Shown: piece after piece, positions 27,323-35,923 of the stretch
Layout of the letters: the number at the start of each line of letters is the position of its first letter
How positions within the stretch are numbered: the first letter of the stretch is position 1
Origin: DASVDK01 sp036381125 [NCBI: Thermodesulfobacteriota bacterium]
GTDB lineage: Bacteria; DASVDK01
Reading direction: 5' to 3'
Assembly: GCA_036381125.1 (NCBI GenBank)
Contig: DASVDK010000273.1
Span: 1 to 37,202, forward strand
DNA: 37,202 nt
Notes under the pieces: generated by a model
What the model was told of the DNA's origin: nothing
What the model saw: only the letters and a program-made list of their open reading frames with translations
Databases searched by the model: none
Program-made: the position numbers and the translations under genes

Positions 27323-27952
27323 ATGACCGTCCGCACGCCCGAGGTCCGCACGATCACCGTCGGCCCCTACGACAACAAGGTCTACCTGCTGCGCGACCCC
27401 GAGACCGGCAAGGGGCTCCTCGTCGACGCCGCCTCGGAGCCGGACACCATCCTCGCCGCCGTCGGCACGACGCCCCTCGTCGCGCTCGTGGTCACGCACG
27501 GCCACTTCGACCACGTCGGCGCCCTGGCCGACCTGCGGAGCCGCACCGGCGTTCCCGCCGTCATGCACGGAGCGGACGTCCGACGCTTCGGGCTCGAGGT
27601 GGACCGGGTGGTGGAGGGGGACGACGCCATCGAGGTCGGTGCGCTCCGCGTCGCGCTCCTCCACACGCCGGGGCACACGCCGGGCGGGCTGTCGCTCGCG
27701 TGCGGCGAGGCCCTCTTCTCGGGCGACACCCTCTTCCCCGGCGGACCGGGCAAGACCGACTCGCCCGAGGCCTTCCTCGACGTGGAGCGGAGCATCCGCG
27801 ACCGGCTGCTGACGCTCCCGGAGGCGACCGTCGTCTATCCCGGGCACGGCGGGCCGACGACGATCGGCGAGGCGAAGCGCGAGTACGCCGCCTTCGCCGC
27901 CCGCCCGCGCCGGCCGGGGCTGTACGGCCACGTGCGGTGGATGGGGGGCTAG
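27323..27952 (+). CDS. Metallo-beta-lactamase-fold hydrolase (glyoxalase II-like)
   Basis: A 209-residue protein with the MBL fold. The metal motif is VTHGHFDHVGALADL near residues 57-71 (HxHxDH), with further ligands in LLHTPGHTPGGLSL near 111-124, FSGDTLFPGGPGKTD near 132-146 and the C-terminal VVYPGHGGPTTIG. It resembles glyoxalase II, which hydrolyses S-acyl-glutathione-type thioesters, and the persulfide dioxygenase subgroup. The length and PGHTPG spacing fit small bacterial members. It follows the DoxX gene. The nearby deacetylase-ligase-glycosyltransferase cluster might make a thiol cofactor it uses, but that is speculation. Confidence 0.88.
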   Translation: MTVRTPEVRTITVGPYDNKVYLLRDPETGKGLLVDAASEPDTILAAVGTTPLVALVVTHGHFDHVGALADLRSRTGVPAVMHGADVRRFGLEVDRVVEGDDAIEVGALRVALLHTPGHTPGGLSLACGEALFSGDTLFPGGPGKTDSPEAFLDVERSIRDRLLTLPEATVVYPGHGGPTTIGEAKREYAAFAARPRRPGLYGHVRWMGG

Positions 27953-28064
27953 CGAGCAGGTCCCGAGCGGCGGGCCCCGATGCGACGGCTCGCCGGCTCC
28001 GGAACGCCGCCGTGTCCGCATGGCTCGTGAAAGCGCGCCGACGCGAGTGCGTCCTCGGCGCGAG

Positions 28065-28400
28065 CTACCTGGGCGAGCCCGACGCCGAGCCGCGGAGCCG
28101 CGCCTCGACGTAGCTGCTGAGCGCCGGGTCCGCCAGGACGTGCCAATGGATCTGCAGGAACTCCTCGTACGACATCGGGGAGTCGTCCAGCGCGGCCTCG
28201 ATCGTGTCGCGGCGCTGCCCGGTGAGATCGGTCGACTCGGCGGCGCGCGCCATCTCCGGGCCCTGGCTGGCGAGCTGACGGCGCGCCTCGACGTAGCGCT
28301 GCAACTGCGTGTCGGGGACCCGCGCGGCCGATGACTCGGGATCGGTGGCGCACCCGGCGATCAGGACGGCCGCGGCGAGGGTGAGGATCGTGCGGCGCAT
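28065..28400 (-). CDS. Small predicted lipoprotein
   Basis: A 111-residue protein with a lipoprotein signal: MRR, hydrophobic TILTLAAAVLIA and the lipobox ending at Cys17 (IAGC), followed by Ala-Thr-Asp-Pro. The mature part is helical, hydrophilic and has no recognised domain; VPDTQLQRYVEARRQLASQG and SPMSYEEFLQIHWHVL look like amphipathic helices. The next residue after Cys is not Asp, which favours outer-membrane retention by the enteric +2 rule. Function unknown. It is transcribed away from the UbiD gene's start, 72 bases downstream of its stop, perhaps on the same transcript. Confidence 0.7.
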   Translation of the reverse strand: MRRTILTLAAAVLIAGCATDPESSAARVPDTQLQRYVEARRQLASQGPEMARAAESTDLTGQRRDTIEAALDDSPMSYEEFLQIHWHVLADPALSSYVEARLRGSASGSPR

Positions 28401-28472
28401 GGCTGCCTCCTTGGCGGCGGGAGCGCCGGCTCCCGGCTCGCCAGGGGAGCACCAAGCGTGCCGGCCGTCGGC

Positions 28473-30260
28473 TCAGATGGCGCGCGACCCGCGCCGGCCG
28501 TCGAGCGGATCGCGGTCCGGAAAGTACTCCCGCCAGCGTCGGTCGACCAGGGCGACTGTCTCGGGGGCCGGTTCGACCTCCTTCGGGTAGCTCGGCTTCA
28601 TCCGCGCGTCGATCACGATGGGCCCGCGGTAGCAGAGGTGGTGTCGCCGGACCTCCACCGCCGCGGCGTGCAGGTCGGCGGCCGGCTCGAAGCGGGTGAA
28701 CACCTGCCAGAGGAACCGCGGCGCGGAGGCGGCAGGCGCCAGGTCGTCGGCGAGGACGACGAGCGGCCAGGCGGCGACGGCCGGGTGGCGCGCGAGCCGG
28801 GCGGCCTGCTCGGGGTCTTCGGCGTAGGGCCGGCCGGCCACGACGAGACACCCGCCGCAGAAGACCGCGGCGCCGGCGCAGTCGGCCGGCAGGTCGCCGG
28901 AGAACGCGCGCGGCAGCTCCCGAACCGCTTCGCCGAGGCCGAGGAGGATCGCCTTGCTGCCGCGGTTCACCTCGGGGCCGGTGTAGTCGAGCGTGTCCAT
29001 GGAGAGGTTCGCGATCACGAAGAGGTCGGTCTCCCACTGGACGCGCGCGAGGAGGTGCTCGAGGAGCCCGGGGAAGTCGGTGAGGTCGAGCGGCGCGTCG
29101 GTGACGAGCAGGACCTTCGTGAGCGAGAGCTGCCCCTCGCCGAGGATCCGGAAGGCGGAGGCCATCGCCTCTCGCGGGTAGCGGTCGGCCACGACGGCGG
29201 CCGCCAGCGAGTGGAAGCCGGTCTCGCCGTACGACCAGAGGTCCCGCACGGTCGGCATGACGAGGGGGAAGAGCGGCGCGAGCAGCGCCTGGAGGTAGTC
29301 GCCGATGTAGAAGTCCTCCTGGCGCGGCTTGCCGACGACGGTCGCCGGATAGATCGCGTCGCGACGCCTCGCGATCGCCTCGACCTCGAAGACCGGGTAG
29401 TCGTGCCGGAGCGAGTAGTACCCGTAGTGGTCGCCGAAGGGCCCCTCGGGCCTGCGCACGCGCGGCGGCACCCGCCCGATCAGCGCGAACTCCGCCTCCG
29501 CGACGAGCCGGTGGGGCGAGAGCGGCGAGCGGACCATCGGGAGCCGCTCCCCGAGCAGGAGCGACGCCAGGAGCAGCTCGCCCACCGGCTCGGGGAGCGG
29601 CGCGATGGCCGCCAGGATGAGGGCGGGCGGACCGCCGAGGAAGACGGTCGCCGGCAGCGCCTCCCCCCTCGCCTCGGCCGCCGCGTAGTGGAACCCGCCC
29701 CCCTTGCCGATCTGCCAGTGCATCCCCGTCGTCGTCGGCCCGTGGATCTGCATCCGGTACACCCCGAGGTTGTGCTGGCCGGTCTCCGGATGCTCCGTGT
29801 AGACGAGCGGCAGCGTGACGAACGGGCCGCCGTCCTCGGGCCAGAGGGTGAGCGCCGGCAGGGTGTCGAGCCGCGGCGGGCGCTCGACCACGTCGAGCAC
29901 CGGGCCCGACGGGCGGGTGACGAGGCCGACGCGCAGCGCGTCGAGCGCGAGGCGGCGCGCGCCCCAGAGCTTGCCGAGCGTCGGGGGGAGGATGGTCTTC
30001 GCGAGCCCGACGACCTCGCGCACGAAGCGCTCCGGCCTGGGGCCGAAGGCGAGGTCGATCCGCTCGGGCGACCCGAAGAGGTTCGTCACGACCGGGAAGG
30101 CGCCCGAGGTCGGGCGCCGGAAGAAGAGGGCCGGCCCTCCCGCCGCCGCGACCCGGCGGTGGATCTCCGGAAGCTCGAGCGCGGGATCGACGGGCGCCTC
30201 CACCTCGAGGAGGTCGCCGCGGGCGCGGAGGGCGTCGAGGAACGGGCGGAGCGAGCGCAC
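28473..30260 (-). CDS. UbiD-family decarboxylase (prenylated-flavin-dependent)
   Basis: A 595-residue UbiD-family protein, longer than E. coli UbiD. The family removes or adds carboxyl groups on aromatic or unsaturated acids using prenylated FMN made by UbiX, which is not in this window. The catalytic Arg sits in VYRMQIHGPTT, and the two acidic active-site residues in VAEAEFALIG and RPEGPFGDHYG. The substrate-domain segment with SMDTLDYTGPEVNRGSKA is also typical. The start is GTG 30260, with TAGAAT six bases before it. The adjacent Tat-exported molybdoenzyme is divergent, separated by the REP-like repeat pair. The substrate is not predictable. Confidence 0.9.
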   Translation of the reverse strand: MRSLRPFLDALRARGDLLEVEAPVDPALELPEIHRRVAAAGGPALFFRRPTSGAFPVVTNLFGSPERIDLAFGPRPERFVREVVGLAKTILPPTLGKLWGARRLALDALRVGLVTRPSGPVLDVVERPPRLDTLPALTLWPEDGGPFVTLPLVYTEHPETGQHNLGVYRMQIHGPTTTGMHWQIGKGGGFHYAAAEARGEALPATVFLGGPPALILAAIAPLPEPVGELLLASLLLGERLPMVRSPLSPHRLVAEAEFALIGRVPPRVRRPEGPFGDHYGYYSLRHDYPVFEVEAIARRRDAIYPATVVGKPRQEDFYIGDYLQALLAPLFPLVMPTVRDLWSYGETGFHSLAAAVVADRYPREAMASAFRILGEGQLSLTKVLLVTDAPLDLTDFPGLLEHLLARVQWETDLFVIANLSMDTLDYTGPEVNRGSKAILLGLGEAVRELPRAFSGDLPADCAGAAVFCGGCLVVAGRPYAEDPEQAARLARHPAVAAWPLVVLADDLAPAASAPRFLWQVFTRFEPAADLHAAAVEVRRHHLCYRGPIVIDARMKPSYPKEVEPAPETVALVDRRWREYFPDRDPLDGRRGSRAI

Positions 30261-30296
30261 GCAGGCATTCTAGACCGATCCTGTCCCCGCGTGCCG

Positions 30297-30420
30297 CCCA
30301 CGCACCGGCGTCACGGCGCTCCGGGCTAACGCCCGGGCCCCCGCTCGCGCGGGGGCGCATTCCCGCTACGTGCCTGCGGCGCTCGGGCCGCGGCCGGGCC
30401 CCGCGAAGCGGGGCGCATCT
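30297..30420 (-). repeat. REP-like palindromic repeat pair, inverse of the 16.9-kb copy
   Basis: Hairpins CCGGGC-TAAC-GCCCGG (30321-30336), CCCCCGC-TCGC-GCGGGGG (30338-30355) and GCCCCGCGAAGCGGGGC (30398-30414). Read on the minus strand, 30351-30367 matches 16841-16857 except for one base, and 30304-30329 matches 16960-16985 with one mismatch. It fills most of the 201-base gap between the divergent ubiD-like and molybdoenzyme genes; a TATCCT at 30438-30443 could be the -10 of the latter. Confidence 0.7.
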
Positions 30421-30461
30421 CCGCTGCGCGCCCGCGGTATCCTGACGCGAGGAGCCGATCG

Positions 30462-31472
30462 ATGCGGCGCCGACAGTTCCTCGCGGCCGCCGGCGCGGCC
30501 CTCGCCCTGCCGCCCCTTGCCGCGTGGCGCGGCCGCTCCGCCGGCGCGGAGCCGGAGGCGGGGCTGCCGCCCCTCGTCACGCCGAGCGAGGCCTTCTTCG
30601 AGGTCTCGAAGAACCTCCCCTGGCTCGGCGGCGATCCCCGGATCGACGCGGCCGGCTTCCGCCTCGCGGTGGGCGGCCTCGTCCGCCGCCCCCTGGCGCT
30701 GTCGCTCGGCGACCTGCACCGGCTCCCCGCCGAGACCGTCCTCGCGACGCTGGCCTGCATCAGCAACGAGGTGGGCGGCCCCCTGATCGGCACCGCCCGG
30801 TGGCGCGGCGTGCCGCTGCGGCGCCTGCTCGCGGAGGCCGATCCTCGCCCCGCGGCGCGGGTGCTCGTCGCGCACTGCGCCGACGGGTACTCGGAGACCC
30901 TCCCGACGGCCGTGCTCGGCTCCGAGCCGGCATGGCTCGCCTACGAGATGAACGGCGCGCCGCTCCCTCGCGGGCACGGGTTCCCGGTCCGGCTCCTCCT
31001 GCCGGCACGCTACGGGCTCAAGAGCGCCAAGTGGGTCGTGCGGATCGAGCTGGTGGACGAGCCCGTGCGCGGCTACTGGGCGTGGCGCGGCGGGTGGGAC
31101 GAGTCGGCGTTCGTTCGAACGTCGAGCCAGATCCTCGTACCGCGCCCCTTCGGCGCGGTGCCTCCGGAGGGAGCGACCGTCGCCGGCGTCGCGCACGCGG
31201 GCGCCCGCGGGATCTCCGGCGTCGAACTGAGCGCCGACGGCCGGCGCACGTGGCATCCCGCCGCCGTCGAGCCGGCGGCCTCGCCCGTCGCGTGGGTCCG
31301 CTTCCGCTGGCGCTGGAAGCCCGATCGGGGGACCGCCGTGGCCCCCGGCCGCCACGTGCTCCAGGTGCGTGCCGTCGACGGCGGCGGCACGCCGCAGGTC
31401 GAGGCCGACCACTCACCCTTCCCGTCCGGCGCGACCGGCCTCCACAGCGTCCTCGTCCACCTGCGAGCCTGA
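30462..31472 (+). CDS. Tat-exported sulfite-oxidase-fold molybdopterin oxidoreductase
   Basis: A 336-residue protein with a twin-arginine-type signal (MRRRQFLAAAGAALALPPLA). It should be exported folded with its cofactor. The molybdopterin domain follows the sulfite oxidase/MsrP fold: the Mo-ligating Cys is in LATLACISNEVGG near residues 101-113, then RWRGVPLRRLL, YSETLP, LAYEMNGAPLPRGHGFPVRLL, YGLKSAKWV. The C-terminal third is a dimerisation (Ig-like) domain ending RAVDGGGTPQ. This fold normally uses molybdopterin without GMP, so mobA at the left edge is probably not its maturase. Substrate unknown. It is divergent from ubiD and convergent with the exonuclease. Confidence 0.87.
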   Translation: MRRRQFLAAAGAALALPPLAAWRGRSAGAEPEAGLPPLVTPSEAFFEVSKNLPWLGGDPRIDAAGFRLAVGGLVRRPLALSLGDLHRLPAETVLATLACISNEVGGPLIGTARWRGVPLRRLLAEADPRPAARVLVAHCADGYSETLPTAVLGSEPAWLAYEMNGAPLPRGHGFPVRLLLPARYGLKSAKWVVRIELVDEPVRGYWAWRGGWDESAFVRTSSQILVPRPFGAVPPEGATVAGVAHAGARGISGVELSADGRRTWHPAAVEPAASPVAWVRFRWRWKPDRGTAVAPGRHVLQVRAVDGGGTPQVEADHSPFPSGATGLHSVLVHLRA

Positions 31473-31477
31473 CGGGG

Positions 31478-32176
31478 TCAGTGGCCGAAGGGGGGGCGGC
31501 CGTGGAAGTCGCCGTCGAGGCGCACGGTGGCCGCGGCGAGCGACCGCCCCTGGACGCGCAGGGCCGCCGAGAGGCTGTGCACGCCTCGGGCGCGGAGCAG
31601 TGGGACGAGGCGCATGTAGATGCGGCCGGCGATGACGGCGTCGCCCCGCGCCGTGTGCCGGCCGTCGCACGGTACCTCGAGCCGCGCCGCCAGCTCCTCG
31701 AGGGAGAGGCCGGCCCAGTGGGGCGACAACGCCCGCGCGAGCCCGGCCACGTCGAGGGCCGGGACGGTGAGCGCCGGCAGGCGCAACCGGCGCGCGAGGC
31801 GGTTCAGGATCGAGAGGTCGAAGCCGAGAGCGAACCCGACGAGCGGCGCGAAGGCGCCGCACGCGGCGGAGAGGGCCGGGAGCACCGTCTCGAACGGCGG
31901 CGCGCCGGCCACGTGCCCGTCGTCGATCCCGTGGATCCGCGTGGCGGTGAGCGGGATGGGCCGACCCGGGCGGACGAGGCTCTCGTACCCCCGCTCGGGC
32001 CGGGGGTCGCCGTCCTCGAAGGGAATGGCGGCGACGGAAACCGGCTCGTCGCGGCGGGTGTCGAGCCCGGTCGTCTCGATGTCGAGGGCGCAGAAGCGGC
32101 CGGTCGGGAGCGGCCCGGGTGGAGAGTTGCCCGCCCCCCCGAAGGGCCAGATCCGTCCGATCCAGGGCCGCGTCAT
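31478..32176 (-). CDS. DnaQ-like 3'-5' exonuclease
   Basis: A 232-residue DEDDh exonuclease. Motif I is LDIETTGLD (Asp32, Glu34), then HGI and GFALGFDLSILN with the second Asp, and HTARGDAVIAGRIYM with the final His and Asp. The core matches the DNA polymerase III epsilon/RNase T group. Its ATG overlaps the stop of the CBS-DUF294 gene by four bases (ATGA), so the two are translationally coupled. This gene pair behind a sodium:solute symporter is a known arrangement in acetate-transport loci of Proteobacteria, where the exonuclease may degrade signalling RNA or DNA. Its direct job here is not clear. Confidence 0.88.
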   Translation of the reverse strand: MTRPWIGRIWPFGGAGNSPPGPLPTGRFCALDIETTGLDTRRDEPVSVAAIPFEDGDPRPERGYESLVRPGRPIPLTATRIHGIDDGHVAGAPPFETVLPALSAACGAFAPLVGFALGFDLSILNRLARRLRLPALTVPALDVAGLARALSPHWAGLSLEELAARLEVPCDGRHTARGDAVIAGRIYMRLVPLLRARGVHSLSAALRVQGRSLAAATVRLDGDFHGRPPFGH

Positions 32177-33687
32177 CCGAACAGCATATCAGTCAGGAAG
32201 CGGGTCCGGAGGTCGTTCTGCAGCCGGCGGACCGCGAGGAGCGCCTCCCTGAGGCCGGCCCGCTCGGCGCGGTTCAGGGCGCCCGGCTCGACGGCGCTCG
32301 TGGGCGGACGCCCGGCGTCGAGGTCGGCGAGCTGTCGACGGAGCCGGAGCCGGGTGATCACCTCGTACGCGGCCGTCAGCTCCTCCACCTGGCGCGGTGC
32401 GAAACGGCCGTCGCGGGCGGCGGCCGCCTCGAGACGCTCGAGCGTGTTCGTCTGCCGCAGTGCGAGCTCCAGCGCGTGGACACGCAGCGCGTTCACGAGG
32501 GGGAGCATCCCCTGGAGCTTCAGGTTGATCTTGCCCCGGGAGGGCCCCCACAGCGGCGTCACGAGGCGCCCGAAGAGGCCGATCGGCGGCGCCGTCGAGA
32601 CGGCCGACCAGGCCATGAGCCGCAGGAACGCCTTCCAGGCGTCGACCTCCTTTCGGAGGTGGGCGAAGAGGCGGTCGGCCAGGTCGTGCGCGCCCCAGAC
32701 CGGCCTGAAGTCGAACACGATGGAGGCCTCGAGCAGGTCCTCCGGCGACGACTGCCGGACCCAGCGCGAGAAGCGACGCTCCCAGACGTCCACCGGCTGG
32801 CGCCAGGTCCTGTTCGACGCCATCACGTCCGCCGGGCAGCGCGGCACGCCGCACCGGACGAGGCCCGAGACCGTCTCGGCGGCGAGGCGCTCGAAGTAGC
32901 GGTCGACTGCCCAGGCGGGCACGTCGGCGGGCGGTCGCTCGTGGACGAGCGCGTTGTCCTGATCGGTCGAGAGCGTCTGCTCCCGGCGCCCCTCGCTGCC
33001 GAGGGCGAGCCAGCAGTAGCGGACGGGCGGATGGCCGAACCCGTCGGCCGCGAGCGCCTGTTCGGCCATGCCGAGCAGGCGCCGGACGAGCGCATCGTGC
33101 AACTCGGCCGTGATGCGCGCGATGTCCGCGGACGGCACGCCGTCGTCGAGGAGGGCGCGGATCACGGCCGTCACCTTCGGCGCGAGCGCCGCGAGGTCGT
33201 CGACCCGCGTCTGGCGCTCGATGGCTCGCAGGAGGGGAACGGGGTGCGCCTCTCCCGGCGTGAGGAAGTCGTGGCTCGAGACGACGCCGACGAGGCGGTC
33301 CCGGACGCCGCCGGCCGGCTCGCCGCCCGGCGCCGGCGCCTCGAGAACGGGCAGGTGGCGGATGCCGCGGCGGAGCATCTCGAGGAGCGCCTCGATGGCC
33401 GGCGCACCGGCCGAGACCACGTGGAGCGGCGCGCTCATGATGCGGCCGACCGGCTCGGAGGGGGGAAGCTCCGCGGCGACGACCTTGCCCCGCAGGTCGC
33501 GGTCGGTGACGATGCCGATCGGCGCGCCGTCGCCGTCGACGACCACGACGGCGCCGACCGCCTCGGCCTGCATGAGGCGTGCGGCCTCGGCGATGGTCGT
33601 GGCGGGCGAGCAGGTGACCGGCGCGTGACGGATCAGCTCCCGGACCGGGCGGTGGAGGGGGGCGGACCCCCGGTGGGCGAGCGGCAT
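32173..33687 (-). CDS. CBS-domain/DUF294 putative nucleotidyltransferase
   Basis: A 504-residue regulatory protein. Two CBS domains lie at about 14-68 and 80-145, which should bind adenine nucleotides. The DUF294 nucleotidyltransferase-like domain has GSEGRREQTLSTDQDN near 230-245, with Asp242 and Asp244 as the candidate catalytic metal ligands. The DUF294 C-terminal helical domain includes the PPIGLFGRL and GKINLK segments. It resembles the GlnD-type uridylyltransferase core and commonly accompanies acetate/solute symporters, probably modifying or sensing their activity. It is transcribed with the symporter, the 25-residue peptide and the exonuclease. A second, partial DUF294 protein lies on the other side of the symporter. 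Confidence 0.88.
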   Translation of the reverse strand: MPLAHRGSAPLHRPVRELIRHAPVTCSPATTIAEAARLMQAEAVGAVVVVDGDGAPIGIVTDRDLRGKVVAAELPPSEPVGRIMSAPLHVVSAGAPAIEALLEMLRRGIRHLPVLEAPAPGGEPAGGVRDRLVGVVSSHDFLTPGEAHPVPLLRAIERQTRVDDLAALAPKVTAVIRALLDDGVPSADIARITAELHDALVRRLLGMAEQALAADGFGHPPVRYCWLALGSEGRREQTLSTDQDNALVHERPPADVPAWAVDRYFERLAAETVSGLVRCGVPRCPADVMASNRTWRQPVDVWERRFSRWVRQSSPEDLLEASIVFDFRPVWGAHDLADRLFAHLRKEVDAWKAFLRLMAWSAVSTAPPIGLFGRLVTPLWGPSRGKINLKLQGMLPLVNALRVHALELALRQTNTLERLEAAAARDGRFAPRQVEELTAAYEVITRLRLRRQLADLDAGRPPTSAVEPGALNRAERAGLREALLAVRRLQNDLRTRFLTDMLFG

Positions 33688-33754
33688 GCGGCGCCCGTTC
33701 CGAGCGGAGACGCGCGGGCGGGGCGCCGGCCCCGCCCGCGCAGGCGCCTTCGGC

Positions 33755-33832
33755 CTAGCGGCCGAAGACGACGAGCATGAAGACGACGGTGAAGAGGATC
33801 GATCCGACCAGCCAGTAGTCTTCGCGTGCCAT
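33755..33832 (-). CDS. 25-residue single-span membrane peptide next to the symporter
   Basis: ATG 33832 opens a 25-codon frame with a GGAGGG ribosome-binding site eight bases upstream. The peptide begins MAREDYWLVG and then has a hydrophobic stretch rich in Ile, Leu, Phe and Val to the end, enough for one membrane helix. It lies 15 bases after the symporter stop and 67 bases before the DUF294 start, inside one operon. It fits the type of small accessory peptides found beside sodium:solute symporters, and similar tiny ORFs are often missed. Function is inferred from position only. Confidence 0.65.
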   Translation of the reverse strand: MAREDYWLVGSILFTVVFMLVVFGR

Positions 33833-33847
33833 GCGTGAACCCTCCGT

Positions 33848-35671
33848 CTACCGGTTCGCCCGGTCCGGCGAGGCGACGCCGAGCGCGGAGGCGGCCGCCG
33901 GCGCCACCTCGTGGACCACGTACCGGGTATCGGTCTCGGCCCGCTCGATCTGCGCCCGGCCGAGGAACGAGAGGCCCGCCTTGAACGTGAGCGCCCACAT
34001 CATCGCGATCCCGAGGAGCCACCAGACGATCTGCCACGACCAGAGCGGCGGGAAGCCGAGGAACGAGAAGGCGTTGTTGCCGAGCACGGCTCCCGGTCCG
34101 ATCGCGAAGAGGTACCACACCGGCACCACCACCCACATCGCCTTGCGCCACTTCTTCTGCTGCTCGGTCGGCCGGTCGATGTCGGCGAGCCATTCGCGCA
34201 CCTCCCGGCGCCTGGCGAGCTTCTCGGGCGCTTCCTGGCCGATCTTGCTCGCGAGGAGGCCGACGACGATCGCCACGCCGAGGCCCCACCCGGCCGAGTG
34301 GATCGTGAGCGGATACTTCCAGCCCGGCACGAGGATGTCGGTCAGGAAGACGGCCGCCACGCCGGCGATCAGGCCGAGGACGGTCCCGAGCCCTGTCACC
34401 CGGAGGCCGTAGCACACGCCGAGGAGCGGCAGGTACATCAGCGTCCCGAACGCCGTCGCGAGGCCGCCGAGCATGACGAGCGCCGCCTGCGAGTTGACGG
34501 CGATGACGAAGGCGACGACCGTGATGAACACCGCGAAGGCGCGCGACGTCCAGATCTGCTCGCCGTGACCCGCGCCGGGGCGGATGTAGCGGAAGTAGAC
34601 GTCCCGGCAGAGGATCGTCGAGCCGGTGCCGATGTAGGGCGACGCGGTGGACTGCATGGCGGCGAGCGCCCCGATGGTGACGAGCGCCAGCCAGAAGCCG
34701 GGCAGGTAGGCGTGCATCAGCTTCGGGACGAGGTCGCTGTCCCTCGCGATGCCGAGCGTGTCGGTCACGATTCGGCCGCCCATCCCCTGGATGGCCGTGA
34801 AGAAGAAGAGGGCGAAGCCGACCACGAACGTCGAGGCGAACGTCTGCTGCCAGGGGAAGGGCCTCGGGTTCTTGTTCGAGAAGGCCCACATCGTGAAGGC
34901 CGGCGAAGCCTGGATCCCCATGAGGGAGAACATGTAGGTGAGGATCATCGTGCCGGTCCAGATCGTCTCGCCGGCCGTGACCTCCATGACGGCCGGGATC
35001 TCGAGGTACCGCTCGGGGAGCTGCGAGATCTGCTGGCTCAGCGTGGACCAGCCTCCGACGGCGCCGAGCGTGAAGGCGCCGAGCGTGATGATGCCGGCCA
35101 CGAGGAGGACGCACTGGAGGGCGTCGACCCAGGCGATGGCCCTGAGGCCCCCCGCGGCCACGTAGAAGACGACGATCGCCGCGAGCAGGATCGAGCCGGT
35201 GACGGCGGGGATGCCGGTGACCCAGTGGAAGAGGGCGCCCGACGCCATGAGCTGCACGGCCGAGTAGAACGAGCTGTAGAGGAACGCCACGAGGACGACG
35301 AGCCACCGCATCGCCTCGGTGCCGAAGTAGTACGCGTACATGTCGCCCGGCGTGATGAAGCCGTAGCGCTTGCCGAGGAGCCACTGGCGCTTGGCGAAGA
35401 AGGCACCGGTGATCGGGATCGTCAGGACGTAGAACGAGGCGAACGCGTACGCGAGGCCGTCGCGCCAGATGAGCCCCGGATGCCCGATGAAGGTCCACCC
35501 GCTGAACGACGTTGCGGTCGCGGCGAGCAGGAAGATCCACATCGGGAGGGCGCGGCCGGCGATCATGTAGCCGCTGGCCGTCTTCGATCGGCGCGCCCCC
35601 TGGATGCCCCAGTAGATGCAGTAGGCCCAGTAGAGGACGACGGCCGTCCAGACCCAGGCTTCGTTGCTCAT
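33848..35671 (-). CDS. Sodium:solute symporter (SSS family)
   Basis: A 607-residue integral membrane protein of the SSS family with 13 or more membrane helices. The family core includes the ARRSKTASGYMIAGRALPMW linker, TATSFSGWTFIGHPGL, ITPGDMYAYYFGTEAMRW, AAGGLRAIAWVDALQ and MQSTASPYIGTGSTILCRDVY. The long C-terminal tail (after residue 480) has a charged loop with two further helices. The start is ATG 35671 with a GGAGGT site; the GTG six bases earlier would lie on the site itself. It resembles acetate/propionate/proline-type symporters; the substrate is not readable. The 25-residue peptide, DUF294 protein and exonuclease are downstream on the same strand. Confidence 0.92.
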   Translation of the reverse strand: MSNEAWVWTAVVLYWAYCIYWGIQGARRSKTASGYMIAGRALPMWIFLLAATATSFSGWTFIGHPGLIWRDGLAYAFASFYVLTIPITGAFFAKRQWLLGKRYGFITPGDMYAYYFGTEAMRWLVVLVAFLYSSFYSAVQLMASGALFHWVTGIPAVTGSILLAAIVVFYVAAGGLRAIAWVDALQCVLLVAGIITLGAFTLGAVGGWSTLSQQISQLPERYLEIPAVMEVTAGETIWTGTMILTYMFSLMGIQASPAFTMWAFSNKNPRPFPWQQTFASTFVVGFALFFFTAIQGMGGRIVTDTLGIARDSDLVPKLMHAYLPGFWLALVTIGALAAMQSTASPYIGTGSTILCRDVYFRYIRPGAGHGEQIWTSRAFAVFITVVAFVIAVNSQAALVMLGGLATAFGTLMYLPLLGVCYGLRVTGLGTVLGLIAGVAAVFLTDILVPGWKYPLTIHSAGWGLGVAIVVGLLASKIGQEAPEKLARRREVREWLADIDRPTEQQKKWRKAMWVVVPVWYLFAIGPGAVLGNNAFSFLGFPPLWSWQIVWWLLGIAMMWALTFKAGLSFLGRAQIERAETDTRYVVHEVAPAAASALGVASPDRANR

Positions 35672-35923
35672 TCCCACCTCCGTAGGTCAGGGAGAATGAC
35701 GCCGGCGTAGCCGTGGACGACCGCCTGCACGCGACGATGGATGGATGGTGAACGACCGGCGGGGTCCCGGTCCATGCCGTCAGGTCGCTCGGTCCCCTGG
35801 GTGGCGTTTCGTGTTGCGAGCGGCCTGTCCTTACAGCTTCGCATGCTAGACCCGGCAGGGTAGGGGCGCAATGCGCGGCATGGCTCGCTCGGCACTGCCG
35901 GCAACCGCTCGGAAGGGTTTCGC
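35672..35923. other. Intergenic region before the symporter operon
   Basis: No gene seen. It holds the symporter GGAGGT ribosome-binding site at its left end. I looked for sigma-70 and sigma-54 elements on the minus strand and found no convincing pair. Two direct GATG repeats lie near 35741-35751. It must contain the operon promoter unless transcription continues from the second DUF294 gene. Confidence 0.4.

Noticed and set aside
35802-35819. TGGCG and TTGCG arranged like a sigma-54 promoter upstream of the symporter
   Set aside because: The GG-GC spacing is one base too long, and it is on the strand that does not lead into the symporter.
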